From NCBI GenBank assembly GCA_946811695.1, contig OX328128.1, positions 22,994,258 through 23,058,257 of the forward strand: 64,000 bases of DNA, in the 5' to 3' direction. The translations under genes were made by a program, and so were the position numbers. The notes beneath the pieces were generated by a model. The model worked only from the letters and a program-made list of their open reading frames with translations, was not told the DNA's origin and did no database searches. This document shows, one piece after another, positions 62,360-64,000 of this stretch. The stretch is from Gonocerus acuteangulatus (lineage: Eukaryota; Arthropoda; Insecta; Hemiptera; Coreidae). Each line of letters starts with the position of its first letter. The first letter of the stretch is position 1.

Positions 62360-63050
62360 CACGAGCACTCTATGCACAATATACACTGGATCGAAAACAG
62401 AAAATGGTGTAGGAGCTGCGGAATTATAGGCCATACTTCTTGCACTAAAGAATGTCCCATCAACACAACATTCACACCTAATCATTTTCTCTGAGTTCAC
62501 TTCAGTCACTTCAAAACATGTAAACGTTACACCCTACTTGTACTGAAATTAAAGAACAAATTCATTACTTACACTCATCAGGAAAACATATATCTTTATG
62601 GTGGCTGCCAGGACATGAAAACCTTGGACTGAGCACGACTGCTGACTTACATGCTAAATTCGCGACCCAAGAAGACACCTACCCACCTTATGAACTGTAC
62701 TACAAAGACATAACAACAATTAACCGAAATACCATACATCAGAAGTGGCAACATGATTGGAATAATGTGACTGAAAACAAATTGAGACAGATCAAACACA
62801 CACTTACTGACTGGCTATCCGCTTACAGAAATTCCCGAAGGGAGGAAATAGTTCTTTCAATACTACGAATAGGCCACACACGCATTACTCACGAATACTT
62901 AATGACTAATACTGAAAGACCAACATGTCGGATTGGCAATAAGGAACTAACAGTTAAACATATATTAATCGACTGCCTTCTTATAACGAACTTGGACATA
63001 CCACGGGACATTACTGCCCTACTTACTGACAGCAGCCACATTTAAAAAAC
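62360..63050 (+). pseudogene. LINE fragment: decayed RNase H and C-terminal zinc tail
   Basis: In shifting frames: TGSKTENGVGAAEL (RNase H start, with the catalytic Asp lost), then an in-frame stop, ILLALKNV, WWLPGHENLGLSTTADLHAK (RNase H end), KWQHDWNNVTENKLRQIKH, RREEIVLSILRIGHT, and RPTCRIGNKELTVKHIL, in which the second Cys of the zinc motif is replaced. It ends at TAA near 63043. Same family as 58345-59216. Confidence 0.75.
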
Positions 63051-63438
63051 ATAAACCTATACGATAAAATATAAAAATTTGATACTTCTTTTATTTAAAA
63101 AGTAAATAAGTCTACGCTTTATCTAATATTGAATTTGGTGTGTTTTTTCTATGAATTATATTTTTACATATTTTTAAAAATCATTATTTGTATTTCTACC
63201 TATTAATACAGTGTAGTTTACTGGCATAGGATAATAACATATCTATAAACAGCACGTAACCACAAAGTGATCCGATGCATTTCACCACGAAGTGGTGGAT
63301 CGTTAAAGAAAATAAAGATTTACGTTCGAATCAGGTCTGCTTAGCATCTTAAAAATATAAAATTCTAGTAATAATATGAAAATGATTTAAAGTTATCTTT
63401 AGTTTGTAACTTCATTTATCCAGAACCTTAAGTTCATA

Positions 63439-63499
<61 letters not shown>

Positions 63500-63899
63500 T
63501 CAGACCGTCGTCCTTAAAATATACTAATGTTTTAGTTTCTTGTTACTATTGCATGTTCTTTTTTTTATTTGCACTTGATGAAGGCTCATATGTGCTCAAA
63601 GACTTTGCGCAAAATAAAGACGTTTTGTAGGAAGACACATTCTTTCATCTTCTGGGACACTTAAAACTGTTAACACTCCATGCTCAAGTGTAGTGCGGAT
63701 TAGCGTCCGTGCGCCGGATGATATACAGCGAAATTTAGATAGTGGAGAGAGTAAATTATGTCATATGATAAGGTTTTAGAAATTGATTTATCTGTCGTAA
63801 TTGAGTTTTATTTCTTGAGTTTATTTTTTTTAATGAAGGTAGTTATCGCCAGCCTATCTGCACGTTGCCGCCATTCGTAAAATCCTACTAAGCGAAACT
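63051..63899. other. AT-rich DNA with a long T-run
   Basis: T-run at 63441-63494. A short inverted pair CACCACGAAGTGGTG lies near 63284. No gene. Confidence 0.5.
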
Positions 63900-63904
63900 T
63901 ACTA

Positions 63905-64000
63905 AGCGAGCCCATCGCTTTAAAAGTCAACCTGCCATAAGTGGGACTCGTAACCGCACTTTGCAGATGATTAGCCAGAGTGCTAGCCATCGGACCAATC
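63905..64000 (-). repeat. tRNA-like SINE head at the window edge
   Basis: The minus strand reads GATTGGTCCGATGGCTAGCA, then a long arm and GCGGTTACGAGTCCCACTTA. It resembles a type II tRNA-like head with A and B boxes. It is cut by the window end, so it could belong to another family. Confidence 0.45.

Noticed and set aside
1..64000. CRISPR array or bacterial operon
   Set aside because: No regularly spaced direct repeats with unique spacers. Introns, SINEs and LINEs show that the DNA is eukaryotic.

Overview
The window is AT-rich animal nuclear DNA, most likely from an arthropod and probably an insect. The reasons are GT-AG introns, one intron-rich gene over about 40 kb, pol III-derived SINEs, jockey/I-like and R2-like LINE fragments, Tigger, hAT-like and TTAA-type DNA elements, and long (TA)n arrays. 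I cannot name the species.

There is one recognisable host gene, on the + strand. It has nine coding exons between 8037 and 48073 and encodes a 454-residue zinc transporter of the SLC30A (ZnT2/3/8) subgroup. The exon phases join without a break. The two HxxxD zinc-site motifs, the His-rich TM4-TM5 loop, an N-terminal HCH motif and a C-terminal CxxC are all present. Introns range from about 0.8 kb to 18 kb and are filled with mobile elements.

Region by region: 1-7500 is upstream DNA dense in MITEs and SINEs, including a 5S rRNA-derived SINE at 6353-6551. 8037-26481 holds exons 1 and 2 and the 18-kb first intron. Intron 2 (26482-35837) holds a near-perfect 94-nt hairpin and a 6.5-kb TTAA-flanked element carrying an R2-like LINE fragment and a young gag-only LTR retrotransposon (29244-32354). 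Introns 3-8 carry hAT, Tigger, MITE and foldback elements. After the stop codon at 48073, 48.1-53.4 kb is nearly featureless AT-rich DNA. 53.4-64 kb is nested transposons: a broken TE-associated gene, two LINE RNase H/tail fragments and a Tigger element interrupted by a SINE.

The most interesting signal is a small 3'-terminal stem-loop. It ends SINEs with different heads (tRNA-like and 5S rRNA-like), and a related stem-loop with the same core ends several LINE 3' fragments. In at least five places it appears alone, as a 47-60 bp insertion of stem-loop plus A/T-rich tail flanked by target-site duplications. This suggests that one LINE machinery mobilises several unrelated RNAs through one 3' hairpin, and that very short hairpin-only retroposition products persist in the genome.
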